Origin: Bacteroidales bacterium M2
GTDB taxonomy: Bacteria > Bacteroidota > Bacteroidia > Bacteroidales > Muribaculaceae
Length of the DNA stretch: 49,875 nucleotides
Assembly (NCBI GenBank): GCA_001689415.1
Contig: LUJM01000035.1
Span: forward strand, 1-49,875
Direction of reading: 5' to 3'
Both the position numbers and the translations under genes were made by a program. This document shows positions 24,433-32,784 of this stretch, piece by piece (within the stretch, counting starts at the first letter, position 1; the number at the start of each line of letters is the position of its first letter). The notes beneath the pieces were generated by a model. That model saw only the letters and a list, made by a program, of their open reading frames with translations. It searched no databases and was not told where the DNA came from.

Positions 24433-25908
24433 TTAAAATAATCTTTTTCGTCGCTCCTTAAGCCATTGACAATTAAAGCCAGGCAATCGCTCTCGCTCGG
24501 AAAGTATAATCGCCGCATAGGAGATGCCGATAGTCATACATCCCTCGGGCGTAAATATACCCGCAAAACCGCCGAATCCCCACATAAAGTTGAGACAGAG
24601 CACAGTCAGATAATAGTAGGCATTGGGCAACTTGCGTATTATATAATATAGATATAACAGCAAGCTTGAAACCACTATCAAGCCTAACCAGCCTGCATAA
24701 ATATACAATTGTACTTGATTGATTTCCACAGCTGTAGAAACCTCTATACTGGCTTCGACATCTGAATAATACTCGTTCTCAATAATATATTGATTAAGAG
24801 TTGTTTTTTCCGGATGCAAAAAGCCAAGTCCTATCAGCTGACGGTTTTCGCGCTCAACTACGTCAAGTTTCGGCAAGGCCTGTGCCATACGACCCGAACC
24901 AAATTCCGCAATATCTTCGTCATCGACCGCATTAAACAAATCTATAAATTGATCTACACTCGATTTGATACGTAGTCGCGACTGAAAACTATCATTATGA
25001 ATTTGTGTCGGCAAGAAACTATCAAGGACATAAATCCCGACAAGAAAAACCACCGCACCAAAACCCCACATCATTAGTTTCTTAAAGCCACCTTGGAAGA
25101 TAATAAAAGTGACCACGAAACCCATAATGATTGTAAATGTCTGACTCGCTACTAACGAACCGATAAACAGCAACCATTGCCACCATGTAAGTCGGTAAGA
25201 ACGTATTAGCGGAATAAATATCAGACAATATAAATAAAGTCCGGACGGATAGATACGGTATATAATACCACTTAAAGGATGAATCGCCGGGCTGAAGATT
25301 GTAGAGCCGTTACTGCCTAAATCATTTGGCACTAAAATATGCCCGCTTATAACGTATGCATCAAGCATATAAAATATTGCCATTACAAGACAAAAGTAAA
25401 ATGTCTTGCGCAAAAACACATCGAACTCGAACTTATGTCCGGAAAACACCCAAAAAGGCACTATGATATACAGTATCATCCAAAAATGCCTCATCTGGAA
25501 TATCTGAATTTTAATACTCTCTACAGACAACAAGGCAATGATGAACAAAAAACCAATATAGACAAGAAGCACAACCAGTGTCTTCTTAAGTATAGGTGGT
25601 TTCCGCATTACAAACCATAGCGCCATGGCTGTTAGCAATGCAGGGAAAGAGAGCGGCATGTCGTGATGCGGACCCAAACCAAATCCACCCCAAAGTAAGG
25701 TGAACATGATTAGAAAGTTGTAACGGTCGTGTCGCCATTGATACAAGAGGAACACGACTGCCACAAGGAACGCCGGATAGAACAGCAGGCCGAAAAGGCC
25801 CACCGTTATCATATAAAATGTCGGGAGTTTCCACCAACCCTTTTCGAGGAACACATACGGTTTGTGTTCCTCGCATCGGGCTGTAGATATTGCCGGAGCT
25901 GAAAACAT
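24433..25908 (-). CDS. O-antigen polymerase/ligase-like membrane protein
   Basis: A 491-residue inner-membrane protein with about ten or more hydrophobic helices and one larger hydrophilic loop (about 325-400), the layout of Wzy polymerases and WaaL-type ligases. Sequence identity in this group is low, so the call rests on topology and on its place directly after the Wza and Wzc genes. It is likely the polymerase of an exopolysaccharide. The ATG at 25908 lies seven bases after the wzc stop; a longer frame beginning at 25980 would overlap wzc by 65 bases and adds no hydrophobic helix. Its terminator is at 24389-24423. Confidence 0.7.
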   Translation of the reverse strand: MFSAPAISTARCEEHKPYVFLEKGWWKLPTFYMITVGLFGLLFYPAFLVAVVFLLYQWRHDRYNFLIMFTLLWGGFGLGPHHDMPLSFPALLTAMALWFVMRKPPILKKTLVVLLVYIGFLFIIALLSVESIKIQIFQMRHFWMILYIIVPFWVFSGHKFEFDVFLRKTFYFCLVMAIFYMLDAYVISGHILVPNDLGSNGSTIFSPAIHPLSGIIYRIYPSGLYLYCLIFIPLIRSYRLTWWQWLLFIGSLVASQTFTIIMGFVVTFIIFQGGFKKLMMWGFGAVVFLVGIYVLDSFLPTQIHNDSFQSRLRIKSSVDQFIDLFNAVDDEDIAEFGSGRMAQALPKLDVVERENRQLIGLGFLHPEKTTLNQYIIENEYYSDVEASIEVSTAVEINQVQLYIYAGWLGLIVVSSLLLYLYYIIRKLPNAYYYLTVLCLNFMWGFGGFAGIFTPEGCMTIGISYAAIILSERERLPGFNCQWLKERRKRLF

Positions 25909-25915
25909 CAGGGGG

Positions 25916-28207
25916 TTAGCGATGTGATTTCTTACGTCCGTAGCCGTATGTTTTATTGGCGGCGGAACCGTTGATGACAAGCGACAGTTTCTTCAATCGA
26001 TGATGCTCGTAGATATCGTTGACACCTGCGAGATCAGAGAGTGATGTGTAGTTGGCACGACATACATATATTGCAGCGTCTGCAATACGGTCAAGTGTGA
26101 AGGTATCACTTACAAGACCAATCGGGGCGGTATCCACAATGATATAGTCGTACATGCCACGCAGGGTTTTGAAGAGCTGGTCGACCTTGCGCGACATCAG
26201 CAATTCAGCAGGATTAGGTGGCACAGGACCGGCTACAATCACATCAAGACCGGGCACTTCGCCAATCGGTGTAATCATTGAATCCAAGGTCACATTATCT
26301 GACGAAAGATATTGTGTCAGGCCAAAGCGGGGTGCGATGTCGAGATATTCGGCAAGGCGGGGATTACGGATATCCATACCCACAAGGAGCACACGTTTGT
26401 CAAGAAGCGCAAGCGATGCTGCAAGGTTTATCGAAATAAACGACTTACCCTCGCCCGACGATGACGATGTCATCAGCACTACCTTATCGTTTGCATCATT
26501 GAGCACGAATAGCAGGTTGGAGCGCATGAGTCGGAACAACTCGGCAGTTGCCGTTGTGTCATCAGAGGCTACGACAAGCTGACGACCGGTACGGTCAATA
26601 CACATTTCACCGAGGATTGGCACTTCTGTTACCTTTTCCACATCCTGTCGTGTTTCGAAACGGTTGTGGAAAATCTTCTTCATATATAACCAAACCGGCG
26701 GAATCATCAAACCGAAGAGCAGAGCAAGAATAGCAATGATTTTGTTACCAAGCCCCAAGGGTTCGCCATATGTAAACGCCGCGTCGATTATCTGTCCTTT
26801 TGGGGTTGTATTGGCCATAAGCATAGAGTTTTCTTCACGCGACTTCAAGAGATAGAGATAAAGCTCTTGCTGTACTGCTTGCTGGCGGTAAAGTTCGGTA
26901 TATTCACGCTGGCTTCGAGGCACCTGCGAAAGATAGCCACCGGTATTATTATATTCCCTGGTAAGGTCATCGAGGGTAATCTGCTGTTGACGCAATGCAT
27001 TGTCAAGCGCAGAAAGGATATTGCCACGAGACAAAGCTATATTTTCATTAGCCAGCACCAATGCAGTATTGTTCTCTTTAGCACTGCGCAAAAGGTCGTT
27101 TCGATCTATAATCAGAGTGTTGTATGCCTCTATCGCAGTCTGTAGACCACGATTATCAACGGTCATAGGTATCAGCGCATACGCATTGTCAGGCTTATTC
27201 AGAAAATCGACTGTCATCCGCATTATTTCGCGCTGTGTACGTGTCTTGAGCAATTCGGCCTCGATTTCCGCACGCTTTTCAGTCTGATATTCAGTTTCCA
27301 CTCCGAGGTTGACGATGCCTTTCTTTTCGTTGTATTTCTGCATCTCGGCCTCGGTCTTGTTCAGGTTCTCGCTGATAAGCACAAGGCGCTCGTCGATAAA
27401 CTTCTCGGTCTGCTCTCCCTGATTATTCTTTTCGCGGAAACCACGCAGATTATATTGCCTGATGATATCATCAAGGATAGCCTCGCCATAATCAGTGTTG
27501 GTAGTATTGATACTCAGCTGTATCACATTACTACGCTTATTTGCGATTTCGGCAGCAACATCAAGTGACAGTTCTTCGGCAGCGCCGTCATAGCCGCTTA
27601 CTGTCACTTTCGAATATACATCCTCATTGGCCGGGCAATACTGCGTTTTCGCTATTGTAAATTGGCCTAACGGAGTATCCATTACAAAAGGCAGGTTTAC
27701 ATCCTCAACTTCTGCAACTGTCTTTCGCTTAATATGTGCAGAAATATCAGCCTTACCGTTTTTATTTAAATCGATTTTGAAGACGATGCCTCTACGCAAA
27801 GTATCTAAAACCCCGGCCTGCGGAGTAACATCGATAGGCCATGTGGGATATTCAAGTGTTGTTTTGAGGAATTGGCGGCGATAATAGTGCTTGATGTTCA
27901 AGCCGAGATCGCGCACAACATCACGATATAGCGAGTGAGACGATACGATAAAGATTTCGTCGTCAACTTTTCCGTCCGCTCCAAACAAAGCGCTGATGTC
28001 GCCCATTTTGGCTTCCATCGGGTTTGAATTCTCCTGCGCTACAAGCAGATTGGCACGTACGGCGTACAACGGTTTACGAACATATATAAACAGCAATGCC
28101 AGCGCCAGGCATACACCCACCGAAATCGCGAACAAATACCATTTCTTGATATATTGACGCAGGAGTGCGCCAAAATCTATAAAATCAGAATTGTTTGAAT
28201 TAGCCAT
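25916..28207 (-). CDS. Wzc-like polysaccharide co-polymerase and tyrosine autokinase
   Basis: A 763-residue inner-membrane protein that controls chain length and export of an exopolysaccharide. The N-terminal Wzz domain has a first membrane helix at about 20-42, followed by a periplasmic part with coiled coils (about 265-450) and a second helix near 505-525. The C-terminal BY-kinase domain has a Walker A motif, SSGEGKS (583-589), Walker A' (LLVGMDIRNPRLAEY) and VDTAPIGLVSD. The C-terminal tail after the kinase has only two tyrosines (KTYGYGRKK), a short cluster for autophosphorylation. It follows the Wza gene by 23 bases. It is a fused kinase, as in Proteobacteria and Bacteroidetes. Confidence 0.92.
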   Translation of the reverse strand: MANSNNSDFIDFGALLRQYIKKWYLFAISVGVCLALALLFIYVRKPLYAVRANLLVAQENSNPMEAKMGDISALFGADGKVDDEIFIVSSHSLYRDVVRDLGLNIKHYYRRQFLKTTLEYPTWPIDVTPQAGVLDTLRRGIVFKIDLNKNGKADISAHIKRKTVAEVEDVNLPFVMDTPLGQFTIAKTQYCPANEDVYSKVTVSGYDGAAEELSLDVAAEIANKRSNVIQLSINTTNTDYGEAILDDIIRQYNLRGFREKNNQGEQTEKFIDERLVLISENLNKTEAEMQKYNEKKGIVNLGVETEYQTEKRAEIEAELLKTRTQREIMRMTVDFLNKPDNAYALIPMTVDNRGLQTAIEAYNTLIIDRNDLLRSAKENNTALVLANENIALSRGNILSALDNALRQQQITLDDLTREYNNTGGYLSQVPRSQREYTELYRQQAVQQELYLYLLKSREENSMLMANTTPKGQIIDAAFTYGEPLGLGNKIIAILALLFGLMIPPVWLYMKKIFHNRFETRQDVEKVTEVPILGEMCIDRTGRQLVVASDDTTATAELFRLMRSNLLFVLNDANDKVVLMTSSSSGEGKSFISINLAASLALLDKRVLLVGMDIRNPRLAEYLDIAPRFGLTQYLSSDNVTLDSMITPIGEVPGLDVIVAGPVPPNPAELLMSRKVDQLFKTLRGMYDYIIVDTAPIGLVSDTFTLDRIADAAIYVCRANYTSLSDLAGVNDIYEHHRLKKLSLVINGSAANKTYGYGRKKSHR

Positions 28208-28230
28208 AGCAGTTAGTTTTCTCCCGATTT

Positions 28231-29034
28231 TTATTTGACTACAAGCGCAATAACAAGCGAAGCAATCACCGACGTCGCACTCACTACCGTCGATATTACC
28301 GACAATTTAAATGCATTATCCTGATTATATTTAGAGTTTGCCTGACGCACCTTGTTGGGCGACACATAAATATAATCTTTAGGCTGCAGATAGAAATAGG
28401 GCGACGTAAGCACATCTGAACTATTGAGGTCGACATGTGCATATACTCGTTTGCCATCAACCTCGCGGATTATAAGCACATTAGTGCGTTCGCCATAAGG
28501 GGTCAAATCGCCGGCTTGTGCCAACGCATCCAATAAGGTTAGACGTTGACCTGAGATATTTATCGATGTCGGAGTGGAGACCTCGCCTGCCACTACGACG
28601 TTGAAACTCATAAGTGATACAGTTACAAGTGGGTCCTTTACGGTTGCTGAAATCCTACCGATGAGATAATCTCTCAGTTCTTCGGTTGTCATACCTGTAA
28701 CATGAATCTTACCGAACACCGGAAATAGAATATCACCCTTGCTATCAACACGATAAGTCTGCATTCGAGGTGTTGAAGACTGGGCAAGCTCGTCTTTTTT
28801 GGCCGGATTTATAAACGGCAGGTTGAACTCGGCTGTCGCCATAGGGTTATCCGACGTTACCGTAATCATAAGTTCATCATCGGGTTGTATAGTCGGAAGA
28901 TAGTTGATAGTCGGCAATTCTCCTGCCGACTGCTCCTGCAAGTCTACGAAATATGGTAGTGTTGTCTTTGAAGAAGAACACGATGCTGCCATAAGGCATA
29001 ACACAGCAAGCAGCAGCGGAGTCAATATTTTCAT
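28231..29034 (-). CDS. Wza-like polysaccharide export lipoprotein
   Basis: A 267-residue outer-membrane polysaccharide export protein. The lipobox is at the end of MKILTPLLLAVLCLMAASC (Cys19). Poly_export blocks are IQPDDELMITV, YRVDSKGDILFPVFGKIHVTGMTTEELRDYL and a SLBB domain (VVVAGEVSTPTSINISGQRLTLLDALAQAGDLTPYGE). A C-terminal hydrophobic helix (VISTVVSATSVIASLVIALVV) is present. The start at 29034 was chosen for the lipoprotein signal. It precedes wzc, and together they form the envelope-spanning export channel. Confidence 0.9.
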   Translation of the reverse strand: MKILTPLLLAVLCLMAASCSSSKTTLPYFVDLQEQSAGELPTINYLPTIQPDDELMITVTSDNPMATAEFNLPFINPAKKDELAQSSTPRMQTYRVDSKGDILFPVFGKIHVTGMTTEELRDYLIGRISATVKDPLVTVSLMSFNVVVAGEVSTPTSINISGQRLTLLDALAQAGDLTPYGERTNVLIIREVDGKRVYAHVDLNSSDVLTSPYFYLQPKDYIYVSPNKVRQANSKYNQDNAFKLSVISTVVSATSVIASLVIALVVK

Positions 29035-29076
29035 GAAACTGATATTTATAGTAACGTTATGATAACGATAATTTGC

Positions 29077-29084
29077 CAAATTTA
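29077..29084 (-). promoter_or_regulatory. Possible -7 box before the Wza gene
   Basis: The minus strand reads TAAATTTG, a match to TAnnTTTG, 43 bases before the ATG at 29034. A small palindrome, CGTTATGATAACG (about 29055-29067), lies between. No -33 TTTG is seen. Confidence 0.4.
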
Positions 29085-29133
29085 TTGCAAGGTTTGGAAT
29101 TATATTTGATAGTTCACAAATGCGTTTCACCTC

Positions 29134-30207
29134 TTACACCGAAGCACGGCGGTAAAGCACGATTGCGATGACAGCGTAGATAATATTAGGTATCCACATG
29201 GCCACAAATGCCGACGTAAGACCCGAAAGGGCAAAGGTCTGTGTTATGGTCATAAAAAGGATATAACTGAAACTCAGTACCAACCCTATACCGATATTGA
29301 GGCCCATGCCGCCTTTGACCTTCTTGACCGACAGCGACATACCTATAATTGTCAAGATAAATGCTGCCGCAGTCATGGCATAACGGCGCTCCTGCTCTAC
29401 CTCGAAACTCTGTATATTCGCCACACCTCGGCCTTTTTGACGGCGGATATACTCGCGCAGCTCGGGCGAGGTCATTTTTTCGTGGTCAAGGGCTGATATG
29501 AGGAAGTCGCGGGGTTCGAATGCGATAGTGGTATCGAGGCTGCGACCTCTTTCGATATATTCGCGGTTGTCGCGGAAATCGCGCTTGATATAATCTCGCA
29601 CAGTCCAGCTATAAAGTGTGTCCCAGCGGATGCTCTGAGATGTCAGTCGCGACACAAGGCGCTTATTTTCGTCAAATGATTCGAGCGAAAATTTATAGCC
29701 CGTCTTGCTCAAGTTGTCGTAACGGTTCATATACGCTATCTGCCCCGGGGCTACCATAAGCATGATATTGGAACCGTAGTCTACTCGCTTGTTCTTTACA
29801 TACGTATTGGTGTAGTTGATTCGCTTTACATTTGCCGGGGGAATAACATAGGCGCTGAGCAAAAAAGTGGCAGCAGCAATAACCGTCGCACCAATGAGAT
29901 ACGGTCTCAAGAGCCGACGGAAACTCATGCCGGTCGACAGCATGGCTATTATCTCGCTATCCTGCGCAAGTTTGGATGTAAAGAATATAACCGCAATGAA
30001 TGTAAACAGAGGTGAGAACTGGTTGGCGAAATAAGGCAGGAAGTTGAGGAAGTAGTCGAAAATCGTTGCCTTCAGGGGTGCCTTGACAAAGGAGTCGAGT
30101 TTCTCATTGATATCGAACATCACAACAATCGCCAGCAACAATATGATAGCGAAAATATACGTTCCGAGGAACTTACGGATGATATATCGATCGAGAATCT
30201 TGAACAT
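29134..30207 (-). CDS. LptF/LptG family lipopolysaccharide export permease
   Basis: A 357-residue inner-membrane subunit of the LPS transporter LptB2FG, which extracts LPS for transport to the outer membrane. The N-terminal block FKILDRYIIRKFLGTYIFAIILL is characteristic, with three helices before and three after a periplasmic beta-jellyroll region (about 130-270). Whether it is LptF or LptG cannot be decided from one gene. The ATG at 30207 lies 16 bases after tgt; the frame continues upstream into tgt but without family similarity. Confidence 0.88.
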   Translation of the reverse strand: MFKILDRYIIRKFLGTYIFAIILLLAIVVMFDINEKLDSFVKAPLKATIFDYFLNFLPYFANQFSPLFTFIAVIFFTSKLAQDSEIIAMLSTGMSFRRLLRPYLIGATVIAAATFLLSAYVIPPANVKRINYTNTYVKNKRVDYGSNIMLMVAPGQIAYMNRYDNLSKTGYKFSLESFDENKRLVSRLTSQSIRWDTLYSWTVRDYIKRDFRDNREYIERGRSLDTTIAFEPRDFLISALDHEKMTSPELREYIRRQKGRGVANIQSFEVEQERRYAMTAAAFILTIIGMSLSVKKVKGGMGLNIGIGLVLSFSYILFMTITQTFALSGLTSAFVAMWIPNIIYAVIAIVLYRRASV

Positions 30208-30223
30208 TTCCCTTATATTTTTA

Positions 30224-31399
30224 CTACAGTCTGCGACTGAGTTTTGCCACCATTTCAGTCTTCCAATCGTGGAAATCGCCGGCAAAGATATGCTTGCGGG
30301 CCTCTCCTACGAGCCACAAATAGAAAGCAAGGTTATGAATAGAGGCTATTTGCATGGCCAACAGCTCATTGGCAACAAAAAGATGACGCACATAAGCCTT
30401 GGTATATACGCGGTCGACATACGACGGTCCGTCGGGCCACAAGGGGCTGAAATCATCGGCCCATTTGGCATTGCGCATGTTCATCGTGCCTTCGGGGGTA
30501 AACAGCATGCCGTTACGGCCATTGCGAGTAGGCATCACGCAATCCATCATATCAACGCCGCGGTCAATAGCTTCGAGGATATTCACCGGAGTACCCACTC
30601 CCATGAGATAACGTGGTTTGTCGGTCGGCAGAACATCATTTACAACCTCTATCATCTCATACATTACCTCGGCGGGCTCACCCACTGCAAGGCCTCCGAT
30701 AGCATAGCCGTCGGCATCGAGGCCCTTTACATGTTCGGCAGCCTCGACACGCAAATCAGGATATGTACAACCCTGCACAATAGGGAAATACGATTGATAA
30801 TGCCCATACAGAGGCTCGGTAGCTTTATAGTGCGCCCAACCACGCTCAAGCCAACGCTTGGTCAGGTCGAGAGATTTGCGGGTATATGCGCGGTCAGAGG
30901 TTCCGGGGGCACACTCATCGAGAGCCATCATGATATCCGAACCTATGATGCGCTGTATATCCACCACTCCCTCGGGGGTAAACAGATGCTTCGAGCCGTC
31001 GATATGACTGCGGAAGTGCGCACCCTCCTCGGTGAGTTTGCGATTACTGCTGAGCGAAAATACCTGGAAGCCGCCACTATCGGTGAGTATCGGTCGCTCC
31101 CAGCCATTGAACTTGTGCAGGCCGCCGGCTTTGCGGATTATATCCATGCCCGGACGCAGATACAGATGATAGGTATTGCCAAGAATTATCTGCGCCTTTA
31201 CGTCGTCGCGGAGTTCATGCAGGTGCACACCTTTCACTGTGCCGGCTGTGCCGACAGGCATAAATATTGGAGTCTCGATAGTGCCGTGGTCGGTTTCTAT
31301 CAGGCCTGCTCGGGCCTGGCAACCGGCGGATGTGGCTTCAAGGGTAAATTTCACGTTGATATCTTTACGGTTATCCGAGGCGCGAATGTCTTCCGACAT
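30224..31399 (-). CDS. tgt: Queuine tRNA-ribosyltransferase
   Basis: Tgt swaps guanine 34 in tRNAs of the GUN anticodon type for a queuosine precursor. The protein has 391 residues. The active-site Asp is seen in LTDSGGFQVFSL, the second in VDMMDCVMPTRNGRNG, with substrate motifs GGLAVGE and YLMGVGTP. The cysteines that hold structural zinc in most bacterial enzymes (CxCxxC before RHLF) are missing: the segment reads FSPLWPDGPSYVDRVYTKAY. Only the His of IHNLAFYL remains. As I recall, other Bacteroidetes enzymes share this. It follows the nucleotidyltransferase gene by 34 bases. Confidence 0.95.
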   Translation of the reverse strand: MSEDIRASDNRKDINVKFTLEATSAGCQARAGLIETDHGTIETPIFMPVGTAGTVKGVHLHELRDDVKAQIILGNTYHLYLRPGMDIIRKAGGLHKFNGWERPILTDSGGFQVFSLSSNRKLTEEGAHFRSHIDGSKHLFTPEGVVDIQRIIGSDIMMALDECAPGTSDRAYTRKSLDLTKRWLERGWAHYKATEPLYGHYQSYFPIVQGCTYPDLRVEAAEHVKGLDADGYAIGGLAVGEPAEVMYEMIEVVNDVLPTDKPRYLMGVGTPVNILEAIDRGVDMMDCVMPTRNGRNGMLFTPEGTMNMRNAKWADDFSPLWPDGPSYVDRVYTKAYVRHLFVANELLAMQIASIHNLAFYLWLVGEARKHIFAGDFHDWKTEMVAKLSRRL

Positions 31400-31433
31400 C
31401 CGAACCTCGGATTATTAGGATTCAAAAAAACTA

Positions 31434-32342
31434 TTAGAACAGTTTCTCGGGATATACGCCTGCTTCGTGCAGAGCCTTGAGGTTGGCTACTACGGTGGGG
31501 CGGTCTTCGGGGTATGTTACTCCAAACCAGCGCGAAGTCGTAGTGAGCACATCTACGGTAGCTTCGCCGCCTTTGACGAGTTTGTCAACTACCGAGGGGA
31601 TGAAAAACTCGCTCTTGGGCTGGTCGCCGTATTTGGCAAGGAATTTATTGAATTCGCGGGCACTGTATTCGAAGTAATCGGGAGTGAAGCCCCACAGGTT
31701 CATCGATACCGGGGTTTCGGCAGCAAGATATGCAGGTGTGCCGTCGGCTTCGGTATAAGTAATCTTGTGGTCGGCATCGAAGCTGATAGCTGTGCGCTCT
31801 ACCACGTCGGCAAGGCGGCCATCGGCATCGACAGTGCAAACGCCACGGCTTACAGAACCATTCTCTGTCATAGTGTTGCCGAGCTGGAACGCCACCATGC
31901 AGTATTTACCCTTAGCGTCATCTGCGAGGGCTGTGAGCTGGCGGGCCATAACCTCGAACGCGTCGCGACCATAGAAATCATCTGCATTGATTACTGCAAA
32001 TGGCTCTTTGATTACGTTGGCAGCCATGAGGATAGCGTGGTTGGTGCCCCAGGGTTTTGTGCGGCCTTCGGGAACTGTAAAGCCTTCGGGAAGGGCGTCA
32101 ACAGCCTGGAATACAACCTCGGTAGGGATGTGACCCTCGTACTTGCTCAGGATTTTCTCGCGGAAATCAGCCTCGAAATCGTGGCGGATAACAAATACTA
32201 CTTTGCCAAATCCGGCCTGGAGGGCATCGTAGATACTGTAGTCCATGATAGTCTGACCCTGAGGCCCTACGCCATCGAGCTGTTTGAGACCGCCGTAGCG
32301 GCTGCCCATGCCTGCGGCAAGAACGTATAATGTCGGTTTCAT
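31434..32342 (-). CDS. Sugar-1-phosphate nucleotidyltransferase (GalU-like)
   Basis: A 302-residue enzyme of the NTP_transferase fold. The signature loop is LYVLAAGMGSRYGGLKQLDGVGPQG (about 4-28), with VINADDFYG as the metal and sugar-phosphate site near residue 118. It makes an NDP-sugar from a sugar 1-phosphate; UDP-glucose is the likely but unproven product. The ATG at 32342 is chosen because the promoter at 32373-32404 lies between it and the longer possible start at 32375. It is the first gene before tgt and lptF/G. Confidence 0.85.
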   Translation of the reverse strand: MKPTLYVLAAGMGSRYGGLKQLDGVGPQGQTIMDYSIYDALQAGFGKVVFVIRHDFEADFREKILSKYEGHIPTEVVFQAVDALPEGFTVPEGRTKPWGTNHAILMAANVIKEPFAVINADDFYGRDAFEVMARQLTALADDAKGKYCMVAFQLGNTMTENGSVSRGVCTVDADGRLADVVERTAISFDADHKITYTEADGTPAYLAAETPVSMNLWGFTPDYFEYSAREFNKFLAKYGDQPKSEFFIPSVVDKLVKGGEATVDVLTTTSRWFGVTYPEDRPTVVANLKALHEAGVYPEKLF

Positions 32343-32372
32343 TTCGTTTGTCTTATTTTTGATTAGCGGCCA

Positions 32373-32404
32373 CAAAGTTACGTAATTTTTGCCACATTAA
32401 CAAA
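32373..32404 (-). promoter_or_regulatory. Full Bacteroidetes-type promoter of the nucleotidyltransferase gene
   Basis: On the minus strand TTTG (32401-32404) is separated by 20 bases from TAACTTTG (32373-32380). Start codon at 32342. Confidence 0.75.
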
Positions 32405-32447
32405 ACACGAGTCCGGCGAAACTCAAAAGTACTATTACAACATCAGC

Positions 32448-32478
32448 CGCCCCGACTGTGACAAGCACAGCCGGGGCG
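32448..32478. other. GC-rich hairpin in a 340-base gap
   Basis: CGCCCCGACTGTG (32448-32460) pairs with CACAGCCGGGGCG (32466-32478) with one mismatch around a five-base loop. No T-run follows on either strand, so it is not a standard terminator. CCCGACTGT recurs at about 32541-32550. The remainder of 32405-32620 shows nothing I recognise. Confidence 0.45.
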
Positions 32479-32622
32479 ACCTTGCAGAAGTATATAACAT
32501 TCAACCATAAAAGGCCATTGTCAAGATGTGGCCCGACTGTCTCGTGCCGGGCCGGTCGGATGTTTCAATTCTGTTTTCTATGGAGCATAACGTATGAAAT
32601 AGCGCTTTGGTTTTTGTAAAAA

Positions 32623-32675
32623 ATCTTAATTAAGATATATTATATGTAATAATTAGCACATTTTTACTAATTTTG
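32623..32675 (+). promoter_or_regulatory. Operator-like palindrome and -7 box before the polyferredoxin operon
   Basis: ATCTTAATTAAGAT (32623-32636) is a perfect 14-base palindrome. TAATTTTG (32668-32675) matches TAnnTTTG. The palindrome lies about 31 bases upstream of the -7 box, a plausible site for a regulator. No -33 TTTG is present, as would fit an activator-dependent promoter. Confidence 0.45.
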
Positions 32676-32679
32676 TGGC

Positions 32680-32778
32680 ATGAGTGACCAAATGCTCATA
32701 TTTATCACATTTCTTATGTCAACTTTCCTCAAATATTTCTGGGGGCTCGTTCTATTGGTCCTGATTCTATTAGTGTAG
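32680..32778 (+). CDS. Small single-helix membrane peptide
   Basis: A frame of 32 codons, ATG at 32680 to TAG at 32776-32778, encodes a peptide beginning MSDQMLIFITFLM, with a strongly hydrophobic second half (WGLVLLVLILLV). An ATG at 32692 would give 28 residues and fits better if transcription starts near 32681. It ends six bases before the polyferredoxin gene. No family is recognised. It could be a small subunit or stabiliser of the membrane protein that follows, or only a leader. Confidence 0.45.
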   Translation: MSDQMLIFITFLMSTFLKYFWGLVLLVLILLV

Positions 32779-32784
32779 TAATCT

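Noticed and set aside
30083..31480. 465-codon plus-strand frame across lptF/G and tgt
   Set aside because: Both minus-strand genes are unmistakable, and the plus-strand frame crosses their junction with no family signal.
31467..32330. 287-codon frame antisense to the nucleotidyltransferase
   Set aside because: Shadow frame; the opposite strand encodes a clear enzyme with promoter.
32448..32478. Riboswitch or structured regulatory RNA
   Set aside because: Only one simple hairpin is visible; no conserved riboswitch core was recognised and no gene reads directly from it.
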